Positions 6,133 through 14,483 are shown, counted from the first letter of the stretch. The stretch: 17,353 bases of DNA from CAZBQG01 sp964493945 (GCA_964493945.1 CAZBQG010000074.1:1-17353), one strand, 5' to 3'. Notes: generated by a model from the sequence alone, not told the origin. A program made the numbers and translations.

Positions 6133-6888
6133 CTAGATGTCCACAGGGGCGAATTGACCCTCGCCGGGAGGGGCTGGACAGAAGAGCCAGAGCGGTTTTC
6201 CACCCCCCTGGCCGGACTCCGGAAGGGCGATCAGGGACGAGGTCAGGGTGCCGAAACCGTCCTTTGGGGCCATGCACATGGCGCCTTCCGGACCCGAACC
6301 CGCATCGAAGATTCGCCCACCCAACAGACCTTGCCAGGCGGTGAAATCCATCTGGGCCGGATCGGGCGGGCTGGCCTTTTGAAATAGGGGTAAATAAGTG
6401 CGGATGCGGGCCAGGCCCGTATCGTTGCGCTCGCCTGAGGTGATCATGGAAATGCCCGGCGGCAAACTGGATACCTGGACCCCATCGCTCTCTCCTTCGG
6501 CCAGGCGCAGCCAATAGGCGTCCCGGTTATCGGCGATGGCCATATTGAAGGGGCGGTAGCTGCTTGCCTCCAGATCGCCCAGCGCCATAGCCGCATCCGC
6601 CGCATCGGCGTGATCGAGCGCTTCCAGCGGCAATTCGCCCCGGCTGCGGAACCCTTCCTTGGGGCCAAGGGATCCTTTGCGGTTGAGAATGCCGGCTGCC
6701 AGGCCAAACTCATTTACCCCCAGCCATGTGCCACCGGCCAGCACATCCTGGCCGGCCACCACGCCCGGCCGGTCGGGCCAATGGCCTGCCGGTGACTTCC
6801 AGGGCCGGCCGGTTTTTTCGTCCCGGTTGGCGCCGATGATGACCGGCCAGTCATGGCCGGGCCGGATAAGGATGACCAAGGTGCACAT
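6133..6888 (-). CDS. NRDE family protein (TANGO2 homologue)
   Basis: This 251-residue protein belongs to the NRDE/TANGO2 family. It starts MCTLVI, with Cys2 exposed after Met removal as in N-terminal nucleophile hydrolase-like folds, and has the name-giving NRDE at residues 21-24, then GGTWLGVNEFGLAAGILNR-type sequence near residues 52-70. The family's reaction is not firmly settled; human TANGO2 is linked to lipid and haem metabolism. It sits upstream of and in line with purC, with 103 nt between containing a separate promoter and no clear terminator. It diverges from the DUF1476 gene across 139 nt. Confidence 0.88.
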   Translation of the reverse strand: MCTLVILIRPGHDWPVIIGANRDEKTGRPWKSPAGHWPDRPGVVAGQDVLAGGTWLGVNEFGLAAGILNRKGSLGPKEGFRSRGELPLEALDHADAADAAMALGDLEASSYRPFNMAIADNRDAYWLRLAEGESDGVQVSSLPPGISMITSGERNDTGLARIRTYLPLFQKASPPDPAQMDFTAWQGLLGGRIFDAGSGPEGAMCMAPKDGFGTLTSSLIALPESGQGGGKPLWLFCPAPPGEGQFAPVDI

Positions 6889-6930
6889 GGGCCGAACTTA
6901 TTCAATGCGGCCGCTGTATGCCATAGGGGT

Positions 6931-6959
6931 TTGGTCCTTTGGGGGTTTTAATCTATGTT
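6931..6959 (+). promoter_or_regulatory. Weak candidate promoter for DUF1476-DUF924
   Basis: TTGGTC (6931-6936) and TATGTT (6954-6959) are 17 nt apart in the divergent spacer. Only about half of the -35 consensus is matched. A transcript from here would have a leader of about 60 nt. A downstream start cannot be excluded. Confidence 0.3.
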
Positions 6960-7027
6960 TGCTTGCCAAGCGGGCCGGGTAGAGTTAAAGAGCCGCCCAA
7001 GGATTACCAAACCAGGAGAGACAGAAA

Positions 7028-7348
7028 ATGGCTGACAGTTTCGAACCCAACGCATCCTCCAACGAAACCCAGTTCAAGCTGGATGCGGAGACTGAATTCA
7101 AGGTAGCGGCAAGGCGCAACAAATATCTGGGACTGTGGCTGGCGGAACGTTTCGGGCTGCCCAGCGCGGAATCCGATGCCTATGCCAAGGAGGTCGTCCT
7201 TTCCGATCTGGAAGAGGCCGGCGACGAAGATGTGATTCGCAAGGTGATGAAGGATATAGACGAGCGGGACGCACCCATAACGGAAGAAAATGTGCGCGAA
7301 AAATTGATTGAATTTTATGAAGTCGCCACCCGGGAGCTAACCGATTAG
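7028..7348 (+). CDS. DUF1476 protein, zeta-type inhibitor of the F1-ATPase
   Basis: The 106-residue product matches the DUF1476 family: an N-terminal charged segment, then FKVAARRNKYLGLWLAERFG (about 24-43), and a helical acidic C-terminus ending in a helix like EKLIEFYEVATRELTD. In Paracoccus this protein (zeta subunit) binds F1 and blocks ATP hydrolysis; it is an alphaproteobacterial hallmark. The strong Shine-Dalgarno AGGAGAG about 7 nt before ATG 7028 fixes the start. It is followed 13 nt later by the DUF924 gene. Inhibitory activity here is inferred from the family. Confidence 0.93.
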   Translation: MADSFEPNASSNETQFKLDAETEFKVAARRNKYLGLWLAERFGLPSAESDAYAKEVVLSDLEEAGDEDVIRKVMKDIDERDAPITEENVREKLIEFYEVATRELTD

Positions 7349-7361
7349 CCGAGCTTCGGGC

Positions 7362-7946
7362 GTGGGCGAAAATCTCGCGGGCCAGGTTCTGAATTTCTGG
7401 TTCGGCGAAACCGAATCCCCTGAACGGAGGGATATCTGGTTCAAATCCACGCCCCAGTTCGACGAGGAAATCCGCAGCGGGTTTCTTACCGCCCATGAGG
7501 CCGCCGGGCGCGGCGAATTGGACGGCATGGCTGAAACGCCGGAGGGGCTTCTCGCCCTGATCATCCTGCTGGATCAATTTCCGCGCAATCTGTTTCGCGG
7601 CACGGCCCGTGCCTTCGCCACCGACCCCATGGCGCTTATTTTGGCCCGCCGGGCCCGCGGCCTAAATCTGGGCGCCGGGCTGGGCAAATGGCACCGCTTG
7701 TTTTTGAGACTTCCTTTTGTCCATTCGGAAAATGCCGAAGATCAGGATATCGGCGTTGCGCTGGCTCACGCCCTGGATGAGGAGCGCTCTTTGAATTCGG
7801 CCATCGAGCACCGCGACCTGATCAGGCGCTTCGGCCGCTTCCCTCACCGCAACGAGGCGCTGGGCCGGGACAATACGAAGGACGAAGAGGAATATCTGGG
7901 CACCTCGCCCAAGACCTTCGGACAGGGCGGGGAAGAAGAAAAATAA
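7362..7946 (+). CDS. DUF924 family protein
   Basis: The 194-residue product has the DUF924 pattern: VLNFWFGE near the N-terminus, LDQFPRNLFRGTARAFATDP (about 70-89), and LPFVHSENAEDQ (about 116-127). The fold is all-helical, TPR-like; the function is unknown. The start is the GTG at 7362, 13 nt after the DUF1476 stop, with no strong ribosome binding site, so coupled translation with DUF1476 is likely. It converges on purB with only two bases between the stop codons, leaving no room for a separate terminator. Confidence 0.88.
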   Translation: MGENLAGQVLNFWFGETESPERRDIWFKSTPQFDEEIRSGFLTAHEAAGRGELDGMAETPEGLLALIILLDQFPRNLFRGTARAFATDPMALILARRARGLNLGAGLGKWHRLFLRLPFVHSENAEDQDIGVALAHALDEERSLNSAIEHRDLIRRFGRFPHRNEALGRDNTKDEEEYLGTSPKTFGQGGEEEK

Positions 7947-7948
7947 CC

Positions 7949-9247
7949 TCAGTCTTTGGCGAAAACCCGCGCAAAGATGGTATCCACATTCTTGGTGTGA
8001 TAGCCGAGATCAAATAAATCAGCCAATTCATCCGCGCTCAGCAGGGCCGTCACCTTTTCATCGCCGGCCAGCAGGCTTTGGAAATCGGCACCTTCGCCCC
8101 ATACCTTCATGGCATTTCTTTGCACGGCTTCATAGGCATCTTCCCGGCTCATGCCCGCTTGCGTTAAGGCCAGCAAAACGCGTTGGGAATGGATCAGCCC
8201 GCCCAGGGCATCAAGATTGGCCTGGATGGCATCCGGATTGACTACTAGCTTGTCCACCACGCCCGTCAGGCGGCTCAGGGAGAAATCTAGGGTGACCGTG
8301 GCGTCGGGCCCGATCATCCGTTCCACCGAGGAATGAGAAATATCCCGCTCATGCCACAAGGTGACATTTTCCAAGGCCGGTACGACGGCGGAGCGGACAA
8401 CGCGGGCCAGACCCGTCAGGTTTTCCGTCAGCACCGGATTGCGCTTATGGGGCATGGCCGAAGAGCCCTTCTGGCCCGGCGCGAAATATTCTTCCGCCTC
8501 GCGCATTTCGGTCCGCTGCAAGTGCCGGATCTCGGTGGCCAGGCGCTCGACGCCGCTGGCGATGATGGCCAGCGCCGCAAAAAAGGCGGCATGGCGGTCG
8601 CGGGGAATGACCTGGGTTGAGACCGGTTCCGGCGTCAGGCCCATCTTGGCCGCCACATGGGCTTCGACCCTTGGATCGATATTGGCGAAGGTGCCGACGG
8701 CGCCGGAAATGGCGCAGGTGGCGATCTCAGCCCGGGCCGCTTCCAGGCGGGTTCTGTTGCGGGCGAATTCGGCATAATGGCCGGCCAACTTGAGGCCGAA
8801 GGTGGTGGGCTCGGCATGGATCGCGTGAGAGCGCCCCATGCAGACCAGATCCTTGAATTCCCGGGCGCGCCGCTCCAGGGCTTCCAGCAGCCCATCCAGG
8901 TCTTCCAGCAGCAGATCGGCCGCCTGGGTCAGTTGCATGGCCAGACAGGTATCCAGAACATCGGACGACGTCATACCCTGATGAACGAAGCGGGCTTCGT
9001 CGCCCACATATTCGACCAGATTGGTGAGAAAGGCGATCACATCGTGGTGGGTTTCGCGCTCGATCTCGTCGATGCGCTCGATATTGAACTCACCCCGCTC
9101 GCGCACGGCCTGGGCGGCGCTTTGGGGGATGACGCCCAGATCGGCCTGGGCGTCGCAGGCATGGCTCTCGATCTCAAGCCAGATGCGGAATTTGTTGGCA
9201 GGCTCCCAGATGGCGGCCATCTGCGGGCGGGAATAGCGCGGAATCAT
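7949..9247 (-). CDS. purB: Adenylosuccinate lyase
   Basis: This 432-residue member of the fumarase/aspartase superfamily cleaves SAICAR to AICAR and adenylosuccinate to AMP. The superfamily signature GSSAMPHKRNP is at 261-271 (flexible catalytic-serine loop); THHDV (His68) and GRSHAIHAEPTTFG (His141) are the other active-site regions. Start ATG 9247 (MIPRYSRPQM) is standard for the bacterial enzyme and is preceded by GGGGAA. It uses the product of purC but is separated from the pur operon by three genes, two on the opposite strand. It lies 42 nt after the MFS gene, in the same direction. Confidence 0.98.
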   Translation of the reverse strand: MIPRYSRPQMAAIWEPANKFRIWLEIESHACDAQADLGVIPQSAAQAVRERGEFNIERIDEIERETHHDVIAFLTNLVEYVGDEARFVHQGMTSSDVLDTCLAMQLTQAADLLLEDLDGLLEALERRAREFKDLVCMGRSHAIHAEPTTFGLKLAGHYAEFARNRTRLEAARAEIATCAISGAVGTFANIDPRVEAHVAAKMGLTPEPVSTQVIPRDRHAAFFAALAIIASGVERLATEIRHLQRTEMREAEEYFAPGQKGSSAMPHKRNPVLTENLTGLARVVRSAVVPALENVTLWHERDISHSSVERMIGPDATVTLDFSLSRLTGVVDKLVVNPDAIQANLDALGGLIHSQRVLLALTQAGMSREDAYEAVQRNAMKVWGEGADFQSLLAGDEKVTALLSADELADLFDLGYHTKNVDTIFARVFAKD

Positions 9248-9289
9248 GGGCGTTCCCCGGATTAAGGCGGTGGTTGGGAGCCAGTTATA

Positions 9290-10468
9290 TCAGGCGCCCC
9301 TGGAACGGGGCAAGATCAAGGGAGCCACGAAAAACCAGATAAGTGCCAAAACCTGCAAACCCAGCATGGTCCCGAAGGCCGCCATATAGCCTTCAGGCGC
9401 ATAGCCGCCGCCCGCCTGCACTGGCCAAAGATTGATCAGCCAGCCCATGCCGGCTTGCGCCGCGAAAGCTCCGGAAAAGAACAACACATTGGCGCTGGTA
9501 TTCACCCGGCCTGACATTTCGGGCGGGAAATTCTGACTTAGCGCGGCGTAGCTCAGGGATGTGGTAGAGATGACGAAGCCGAAGGCGAACCAGATGGGCA
9601 ATATATTGGAAGACCATTCAAACAGAAGAAGCACTTGGACCGGCACGAACAGCACCATGCCGGTGATGGCCGTGGTGATGGACTTGATACCCTTGCTGAA
9701 CAAATATCCGGCCAGATAGCCGGCCACCAGATAGCCGATGATCTGCGACAGCGATAGGATGAACAGCCCGCCCGCCACCTCGTTCCGGCCCAACCCGGCC
9801 ATGTCGCGCATCCACGGGCCAGCCCACAGGCTCTGGATTGCGAACATGGTGGCGACGGCGGCAAATGGGGGGATGACATAGCGCCAGAATACGGGGCTGG
9901 AATAGACCCGCACGATGCCTTTCATCTGCATGACCCAGCTTTCCGCCTGCGCCTGGGGTGCATTTTCATTCCTTGGGGGCTCCGGGGTGACGAAAAACAA
10001 TATGGCGCTGGCCGCGACGCAAACTCCGGCCAGGACCGTAATGACGCCCCGCCAGTCGGTGATCCCCAGCGCCGCCTCAATGGGCACCGTGGCGGTCAGG
10101 GCGCCCAGCCCGCCGACCGCCAGGATGCAGCCATTGGCAAAAGACCAGCGTTCCTTGGGCAGCCACAAGACAAAGGCCTTGAGGGAAGCCATCAGGCCGG
10201 CCGACAGGCCAAAGCCGATCAGGATGCGGCCCGCGATAAGCATTTCAAAAGACTGGGCCAGGGCGAAGACAAGCGCACCCGCCCCGGCGAACAAAAGCAG
10301 GGCCGCCTCTGTCCGGCGCGGCCCGAAGCGGTCCAGCAAAAGACCCAGCGGCAGTTGGAAGGCGGCAAAAGCCAGAAAATAAGCGCTGGTCAGGAAACCG
10401 AGCTGGGCCGCATCCAGCCCGATATCGCGCACCAGGTCGGGCGCGATCACGGCGTTGATCATGCGCAA
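9290..10468 (-). CDS. MFS transporter
   Basis: This is a polytopic inner-membrane protein of the major facilitator superfamily, with many hydrophobic segments and the motif A loop GLLLDRFGPRR (about 42-52). The substrate cannot be told. The first standard start is TTG 10468 (392 residues), but this cuts into the first membrane helix. The same frame continues upstream with a convincing helix start (FLPFALGHFLSYV) and no ATG, GTG or TTG back to the radC stop. Translation may therefore begin at an ATT or ATC at 10519-10528, about 8 nt after a GGGGAAAGGG ribosome binding site. It lies between radC and purB on the same strand. Confidence 0.88.
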   Translation of the reverse strand: MRMINAVIAPDLVRDIGLDAAQLGFLTSAYFLAFAAFQLPLGLLLDRFGPRRTEAALLLFAGAGALVFALAQSFEMLIAGRILIGFGLSAGLMASLKAFVLWLPKERWSFANGCILAVGGLGALTATVPIEAALGITDWRGVITVLAGVCVAASAILFFVTPEPPRNENAPQAQAESWVMQMKGIVRVYSSPVFWRYVIPPFAAVATMFAIQSLWAGPWMRDMAGLGRNEVAGGLFILSLSQIIGYLVAGYLAGYLFSKGIKSITTAITGMVLFVPVQVLLLFEWSSNILPIWFAFGFVISTTSLSYAALSQNFPPEMSGRVNTSANVLFFSGAFAAQAGMGWLINLWPVQAGGGYAPEGYMAAFGTMLGLQVLALIWFFVAPLILPRSRGA

Positions 10469-10558
10469 TACGTAAGACAGAAAATGGCCCAGGGCGAAAG
10501 GCAGAAAAACGCGCGCGATAATGATGATGGCCCTTTCCCCCCGAATTGGCCTTATGGA

Positions 10559-11236
10559 CTAAAGATAGCCGGCGGATTTGAAGCTGGTCGTTCCGCCTTT
10601 GCCGATGATCACATGATCATGCGAAACGATGCCTAGTTTTTCCGCTGCTTCCTTGATTTCGCGGGTCATGGTGATGTCGTCATCGGAAGGTTCCAGATCA
10701 CCGCTCGGATGATTATGGACCATGATGATCGCCGTCGCCCCCAGTTCCAGCGCCCGCTTGACCACTTCGCGTGGGAAGACCGGGGTGAAATCCACCGTGC
10801 CTTCTTGCTGCAATTCATCGGCGAGGACGGCATTCTTGCGGTTGAGATAGAACAGGCGGAACTGTTCGGTCTTGGCGTATCCCATGGAAGCCTGACAATA
10901 ATCCAGCAAAGCCTGCCAGGAACTCAGCACGGGCTGGCCGATCACCTCGTCCCGGGCTAGGCGCACGGCGGCCTCGCGCACGGTGCGGAAGGCGGTAACC
11001 ACCGCATCGCCCACATCTTTTACTTCTTTCAGTTCACGTTCGTCGGCGCTGATGGTTCTGGCATAGCTGCCGAAACGCTCGATCAGCCGCTTGGCCAGCG
11101 GCTTTACATCGCCTCTGGCCTTGGCCATGAACAGGACCAGTTCCAGCATCTCATAATCGGGCAATGCATCCAGTTTCTTGGCGAAGCGCTCGCGCAGCCT
11201 CTTGCGGTGCCCAATATAATGGGGTTTGGCGTTCAC
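10559..11236 (-). CDS. radC: RadC family (JAMM/MPN) protein
   Basis: The 225-residue product has an N-terminal helix-hairpin-helix-like part (ADERELKEVKDVGD, about 64-77) and a C-terminal JAMM metal-binding domain with HNHPSGDLEPSDDD (His174, His176, Ser178). The name comes from an old link to DNA repair that has since been withdrawn for E. coli; the cellular role is unsettled. The start ATG 11236 overlaps the map stop by four bases, so translation is probably coupled. The ending stop is shared in frame with the upstream extension of the MFS gene. Confidence 0.94.
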   Translation of the reverse strand: MNAKPHYIGHRKRLRERFAKKLDALPDYEMLELVLFMAKARGDVKPLAKRLIERFGSYARTISADERELKEVKDVGDAVVTAFRTVREAAVRLARDEVIGQPVLSSWQALLDYCQASMGYAKTEQFRLFYLNRKNAVLADELQQEGTVDFTPVFPREVVKRALELGATAIIMVHNHPSGDLEPSDDDITMTREIKEAAEKLGIVSHDHVIIGKGGTTSFKSAGYL

Positions 11237-12051
11237 TGCCCGGAGCCGACCAGAGCCCCTTCATAGGGTGGGCACTGCAGGCCATTCAGCGAGGGTGTAA
11301 ATACCTCGCAGCCATCCTTGGTCACCCCGATGGTGTGTTCGAATTGGGCTGAGAGGGAGCGGTCCCGGGTGACCGCCGTCCAACCATCGCCAAGGATTTT
11401 CACTTCGTGACGCCCGGCATTGACCATGGGCTCGATGGTGAAGAACATGCCTTCGCGGAGGGCGGCACCCTGGCCCGGCTTGCCGAAATGCAGGATGTTG
11501 GGGGCGTCGTGAAAGATGCGTCCCAACCCATGGCCGCAAAAATCCCTGACCACCGAATATCTTTGTTGCTTGACGAAGCTTTCCACGGCATGGCCGATAT
11601 CGCCCACCGTGGCGCCCGGCCGGACCACGGCGATGGCCCGCATCAGGGCTTCATAGGTGACCTCCACCAGGCGTTTGGCCTTGACGCTGACATTGCCAAC
11701 GAAATACATGCGGCTCGAATCCCCGTGCCAGCCGTCGCAGATGGGCGTCACGTCGATGTTGATGATGTCGCCGTCGGCCAGAACCTTGTCGCCCGGAATG
11801 CCGTGACAGACCACGTGATTGACCGAGGTGCAGATGGATTTGGGAAACCCCCGGTAATTGAGCGGCGCCGATATGCCGCCGCCGTCATTGATGAACTGGG
11901 CGCACAGATCGTCCAGCGCAGCCGTGGTGACGCCCGGCTGCACATGGGGGGTGATGAAGTCCAGGGTCTGGGCGGCCAGCTTTCCGGCCCGGCGCATGCC
12001 CTCAAACCCCTCTTCATAGTGGATTTTTATGCTTCTTGTTTCAGCGTCCAA
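11233..12051 (-). CDS. map: Methionine aminopeptidase, type I
   Basis: The 272-residue enzyme removes the N-terminal Met from nascent proteins. The metal ligands are all present: Asp100 (INIDVTP), Asp111 (HGDSSRMY), His174 (CGHGLG), Glu207 (TIEPM) and Glu238 (QFEHT), with substrate His83. The start is a TTG at 12051: the conserved SIKIHYEEGFEGMRRAGKL follows it and GGAG lies 9 nt upstream, while no ATG or GTG fits as well. It is 62 nt after sfsA and overlaps radC by four bases. Confidence 0.96.
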   Translation of the reverse strand: MDAETRSIKIHYEEGFEGMRRAGKLAAQTLDFITPHVQPGVTTAALDDLCAQFINDGGGISAPLNYRGFPKSICTSVNHVVCHGIPGDKVLADGDIINIDVTPICDGWHGDSSRMYFVGNVSVKAKRLVEVTYEALMRAIAVVRPGATVGDIGHAVESFVKQQRYSVVRDFCGHGLGRIFHDAPNILHFGKPGQGAALREGMFFTIEPMVNAGRHEVKILGDGWTAVTRDRSLSAQFEHTIGVTKDGCEVFTPSLNGLQCPPYEGALVGSGQ

Positions 12052-12113
12052 TTTGCCTAACTCCGATTTCCCCCCACCACTGATTTAAATGGCGGTTACC
12101 CTGCTACTCAGTC

Positions 12114-12821
12114 TTAGTCCGTCCGGGGCCGGAAAGGCAAGGGTCCGGCCACCTCGATGACCGTTTCCGAAATCCGGCAGCTATGACACAACATTTCCAC
12201 TCCGGCGCCAAGTGCCTGAGCGAAGGCCGCATCATAGCTCGGATCAATGTCGTCCGCGATAGAGAACATCTTGCAATCTTCCCGCTGTACGAGATAGAGC
12301 ATCACTGCCCTCGCACCGGCCTTAACCTGATCGGTCAATTCACCCAGATGCTTGGTGCCTCTGGCGGTGACCGCGTCCGGAAATTGGGCCTGCCCGTTCC
12401 GTTTCAAGGTGACGTTTTTCAGCTCTACAAAACATTTAGGTTTGCCGGGGCCTTCAAGCAATAGGTCGATGCGTGAATTTTTCCCGTAGGGAACTTCCCG
12501 CCGGATATCCCCATAGCCCGTCAATTGGGGAATGCGTCCGGCCAGGATGGCTTCCTGGGCCAGTTTGTTGGGAAGGCTTGTATTGATGCCGACAAGGGCG
12601 CCGTCGGCCTCGATCAGCTCCCAAGTGAAGGCCAGCTTTCTTTTCGGGTTGGTCGCCCGTGACAGCCACGCCCTGGATCCCGGCTCCTTCAGCCCCACCA
12701 TGGAGCCCGAATTGGCGCAATGGGCGGTGACCATGGAGCCGTCTGGCATTTCCATATCGGCCAGGAACCGCTTATAGCGCTTGATCAGCCTGGCTTCGAT
12801 CAATGGGGTGGGAAAATGCAT
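12114..12821 (-). CDS. sfsA: SfsA family protein (sugar fermentation stimulation protein homologue)
   Basis: The 235-residue product has clear SfsA features: an OB-like N-terminal half (RYKRFLADM, VTAHCANSGSM at about 31-41) and a nuclease-like C-terminal half with SRIDLLLEG and CFVELKNVTL (about 119-142), the PD-(D/E)xK-like core. E. coli SfsA was first described as affecting maltose metabolism and binding DNA; the biochemical role is unsettled. The start overlaps nothing; it lies 7 nt after the stop of the upstream methyltransferase, whose 3' end supplies a GGAGG. Confidence 0.94.
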   Translation of the reverse strand: MHFPTPLIEARLIKRYKRFLADMEMPDGSMVTAHCANSGSMVGLKEPGSRAWLSRATNPKRKLAFTWELIEADGALVGINTSLPNKLAQEAILAGRIPQLTGYGDIRREVPYGKNSRIDLLLEGPGKPKCFVELKNVTLKRNGQAQFPDAVTARGTKHLGELTDQVKAGARAVMLYLVQREDCKMFSIADDIDPSYDAAFAQALGAGVEMLCHSCRISETVIEVAGPLPFRPRTD

Positions 12822-12828
12822 GAATCCG

Positions 12829-13620
12829 TCAATCCTCCCCCGCCCAGCCGGTCAATTGAAGAATTTCGAAACTGGCGGAAATTCGCCCATCGCTATCGGC
12901 ATGGGTCTCGCCGTAATGGGTGGCCATTGCCTGCATCAATGTGGGGCATGTGAAATTGCGCCGCCTGTCCATCAGCGCATTGCCTTCTCCCATGCCCCGG
13001 AGATCGTGCATCAGGGCGAAGGGATCGCCGTAGGAAACGGTCAAAATATCCCGGTCCACCACCGGCTGATCGAAGCCGGCCCGCTGCATGAGGGCGCCCG
13101 CGTCGCGGATATCGGCGAAAGGCGAGACGGCGTTCTGGGTGCCTGCCTGATCGAAGGACTGGCGCAGCTCGCTCAAGGTGCCGGCTCCGAACAAAGCAGC
13201 CAGAAACAGCCCGCCCGGTTTGAGGGCGTGGCGGATTTGGATCAGGCTGCCCGGCAGATCATTGACCCAATGCAGGCTCAGACAACTGAGCACCAGATCA
13301 AAACTGGCTGGCGCAAACGGCAAAAATTCCTCGTCGCCGATGACGGCCATGCCGCCCGCCTGTCCGGCCATGGACCAGGACTGATCGCATTGAACCAGAA
13401 TCCGGATCGCCCCCCGGGGGCCCAGAAGGGTCCCCATTTGCCCGGTGTGACAGCCGAGGTCGAGGGCCATGGGGAAATCCCTGCGCACATCGTCCAGCCG
13501 GTCGGCCAGCATTTCTCCGGCCTCCCTGAATAGAAAATCATGCTCGCCCAATTTGGCGGCGGCGCGCTGGCGGTGCGCCCTGACGGCCTGGCGGTTAAAA
13601 ATTTCCGGAACCCCTTGCAT
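12829..13620 (-). CDS. SAM-dependent methyltransferase, NDUFAF5/BioC-like
   Basis: The 263-residue class I SAM methyltransferase-like protein has motif I ALDLGCHTG (about 52-60) and LSCLSLHWVNDLPG (about 110-123), with FNRQAVRAHRQRAA (about 8-21) at the front. That front motif and overall layout resemble the mitochondrial complex I assembly factor NDUFAF5 (an arginine hydroxylase) and its alphaproteobacterial relatives more than biotin BioC. No biotin genes are nearby. Assignment to NDUFAF5 is inference. It is first in a minus-strand run with sfsA 7 nt behind, and diverges from comF across 50 bp. No Shine-Dalgarno precedes ATG 13620. Confidence 0.85.
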   Translation of the reverse strand: MQGVPEIFNRQAVRAHRQRAAAKLGEHDFLFREAGEMLADRLDDVRRDFPMALDLGCHTGQMGTLLGPRGAIRILVQCDQSWSMAGQAGGMAVIGDEEFLPFAPASFDLVLSCLSLHWVNDLPGSLIQIRHALKPGGLFLAALFGAGTLSELRQSFDQAGTQNAVSPFADIRDAGALMQRAGFDQPVVDRDILTVSYGDPFALMHDLRGMGEGNALMDRRRNFTCPTLMQAMATHYGETHADSDGRISASFEILQLTGWAGED

Positions 13621-13625
13621 GGGGG

Positions 13626-13631
13626 CTTATA
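13626..13631 (-). promoter_or_regulatory. Possible -10 box for the methyltransferase-sfsA unit
   Basis: TATAAG on the minus strand ends only five bases before ATG 13620, which would give a message with no leader. No good -35 box lies 17 nt upstream. It is notable mainly for its symmetry with the comF -10 box. Confidence 0.25.
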
Positions 13632-13636
13632 CCATC

Positions 13637-13665
13637 TTGCCCAGCTTTTGGCGCCGGGCTTTAAT
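13637..13665 (+). promoter_or_regulatory. Candidate promoter for comF
   Basis: TTGCCC (13637-13642) and TTTAAT (13660-13665) are separated by exactly 17 nt. The -10 box ends five bases before the comF ATG, so transcription would begin at or next to the start codon. A GTG at 13725 is a possible alternative start if the message is not leaderless. Confidence 0.4.
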
Positions 13666-13670
13666 GGGAC

Positions 13671-14483
13671 ATGGCCCAGCCACGCCGCAACGAAGAAATC
13701 ATTCACGCTCCCCTCAGCCCGGGAGTGAAAGACCTGCTCCGCCCCTTTGCCGGGCGCGCCCTTGATTTGCTGTTTCCGCCCCAATGTTTGCACTGCCGGG
13801 CCCTGACCGAGGCGGCGGGCACCTTGTGCCCCGCCTGCTGGCAGGGTGTTAGTTTCATTACCGCACCCCAATGCGCGGCTTGCGGCCTGCCCTTTGCCTA
13901 TGATCTGGGCCCCTATGCCCTTTGCGGAGAATGCACGCGGGAAGCGCCCGTCTTTGAGCGGGCCCGCGCGGTGATGATCTATGATGATGCCAGCCGCGAT
14001 CTGATCTTGGCTTTCAAATATGCCGACCGTACCGATGCGGCGCCGACCTATGGTGCCTGGCTGGCCAGGGCCGGTGCCGATTTGCTGGAAGATGCCGGTC
14101 TGGTGGTGCCCGTGCCGCTTCATTGGACGCGTCTTTTTGGGCGCCGCTACAATCAGGCACAGCTTCTGGCCCGAGAAGTGGCCCGCCTAGGGGGATGTGA
14201 AAACCCTCCAAATCTGCTGAGGCGTATCAAGAGAACCTCAACCCAGGGCCGGCTGACGCGGGCCCAAAGGCGGGCCAATCTGGCCGGTGCCTTCGCCGTT
14301 GAAAAGCGTGCCGCCGGGCGATTAAAAGACAAGCGCGTTATATTGGTTGATGACGTGCTGACCACCGGTGCCACCGCGAGCGCCTCGGCCCGGGCTTTGC
14401 TCAGGGCCGGCGCCGGGGCCGTCGATGTGCTGACCCTGGCCCGAGTGGTGCGCGCCCAGGCGGGCCGGGACATGGGCGCCTGA
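13671..14483 (+). CDS. comF: ComF family phosphoribosyltransferase-like protein
   Basis: The 270-residue product has an N-terminal zinc-binding part with four CxxC pairs (Cys39/42, 53/56, 68/71, 85/88) and a C-terminal phosphoribosyltransferase fold with the PRPP-binding loop VILVDDVLTTGAT (223-235). ComF proteins take part in natural transformation where competence exists, probably in single-strand DNA processing with PriA; no other competence gene is visible here. Start ATG 13671 has no ribosome binding site and lies five bases after a -10-like box. It is followed by grxC after 70 nt. Confidence 0.94.
   Translation: MAQPRRNEEIIHAPLSPGVKDLLRPFAGRALDLLFPPQCLHCRALTEAAGTLCPACWQGVSFITAPQCAACGLPFAYDLGPYALCGECTREAPVFERARAVMIYDDASRDLILAFKYADRTDAAPTYGAWLARAGADLLEDAGLVVPVPLHWTRLFGRRYNQAQLLAREVARLGGCENPPNLLRRIKRTSTQGRLTRAQRRANLAGAFAVEKRAAGRLKDKRVILVDDVLTTGATASASARALLRAGAGAVDVLTLARVVRAQAGRDMGA

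Noticed and set aside
8657..9265. Plus-strand open frame of 202 codons
   Set aside because: Antisense to purB; Gly/Gln-rich shadow sequence without family features.
12052..12113. Terminator or promoter between sfsA and map
   Set aside because: The ATTTAAAT palindrome and the weak ACC/GGT pairing lack a T tract or a properly spaced -35/-10 pair.
13278..14123. Minus-strand open frame of 281 codons across the divergent spacer
   Set aside because: It overlaps the methyltransferase in another frame and comF in antisense; both of those have intact motifs.
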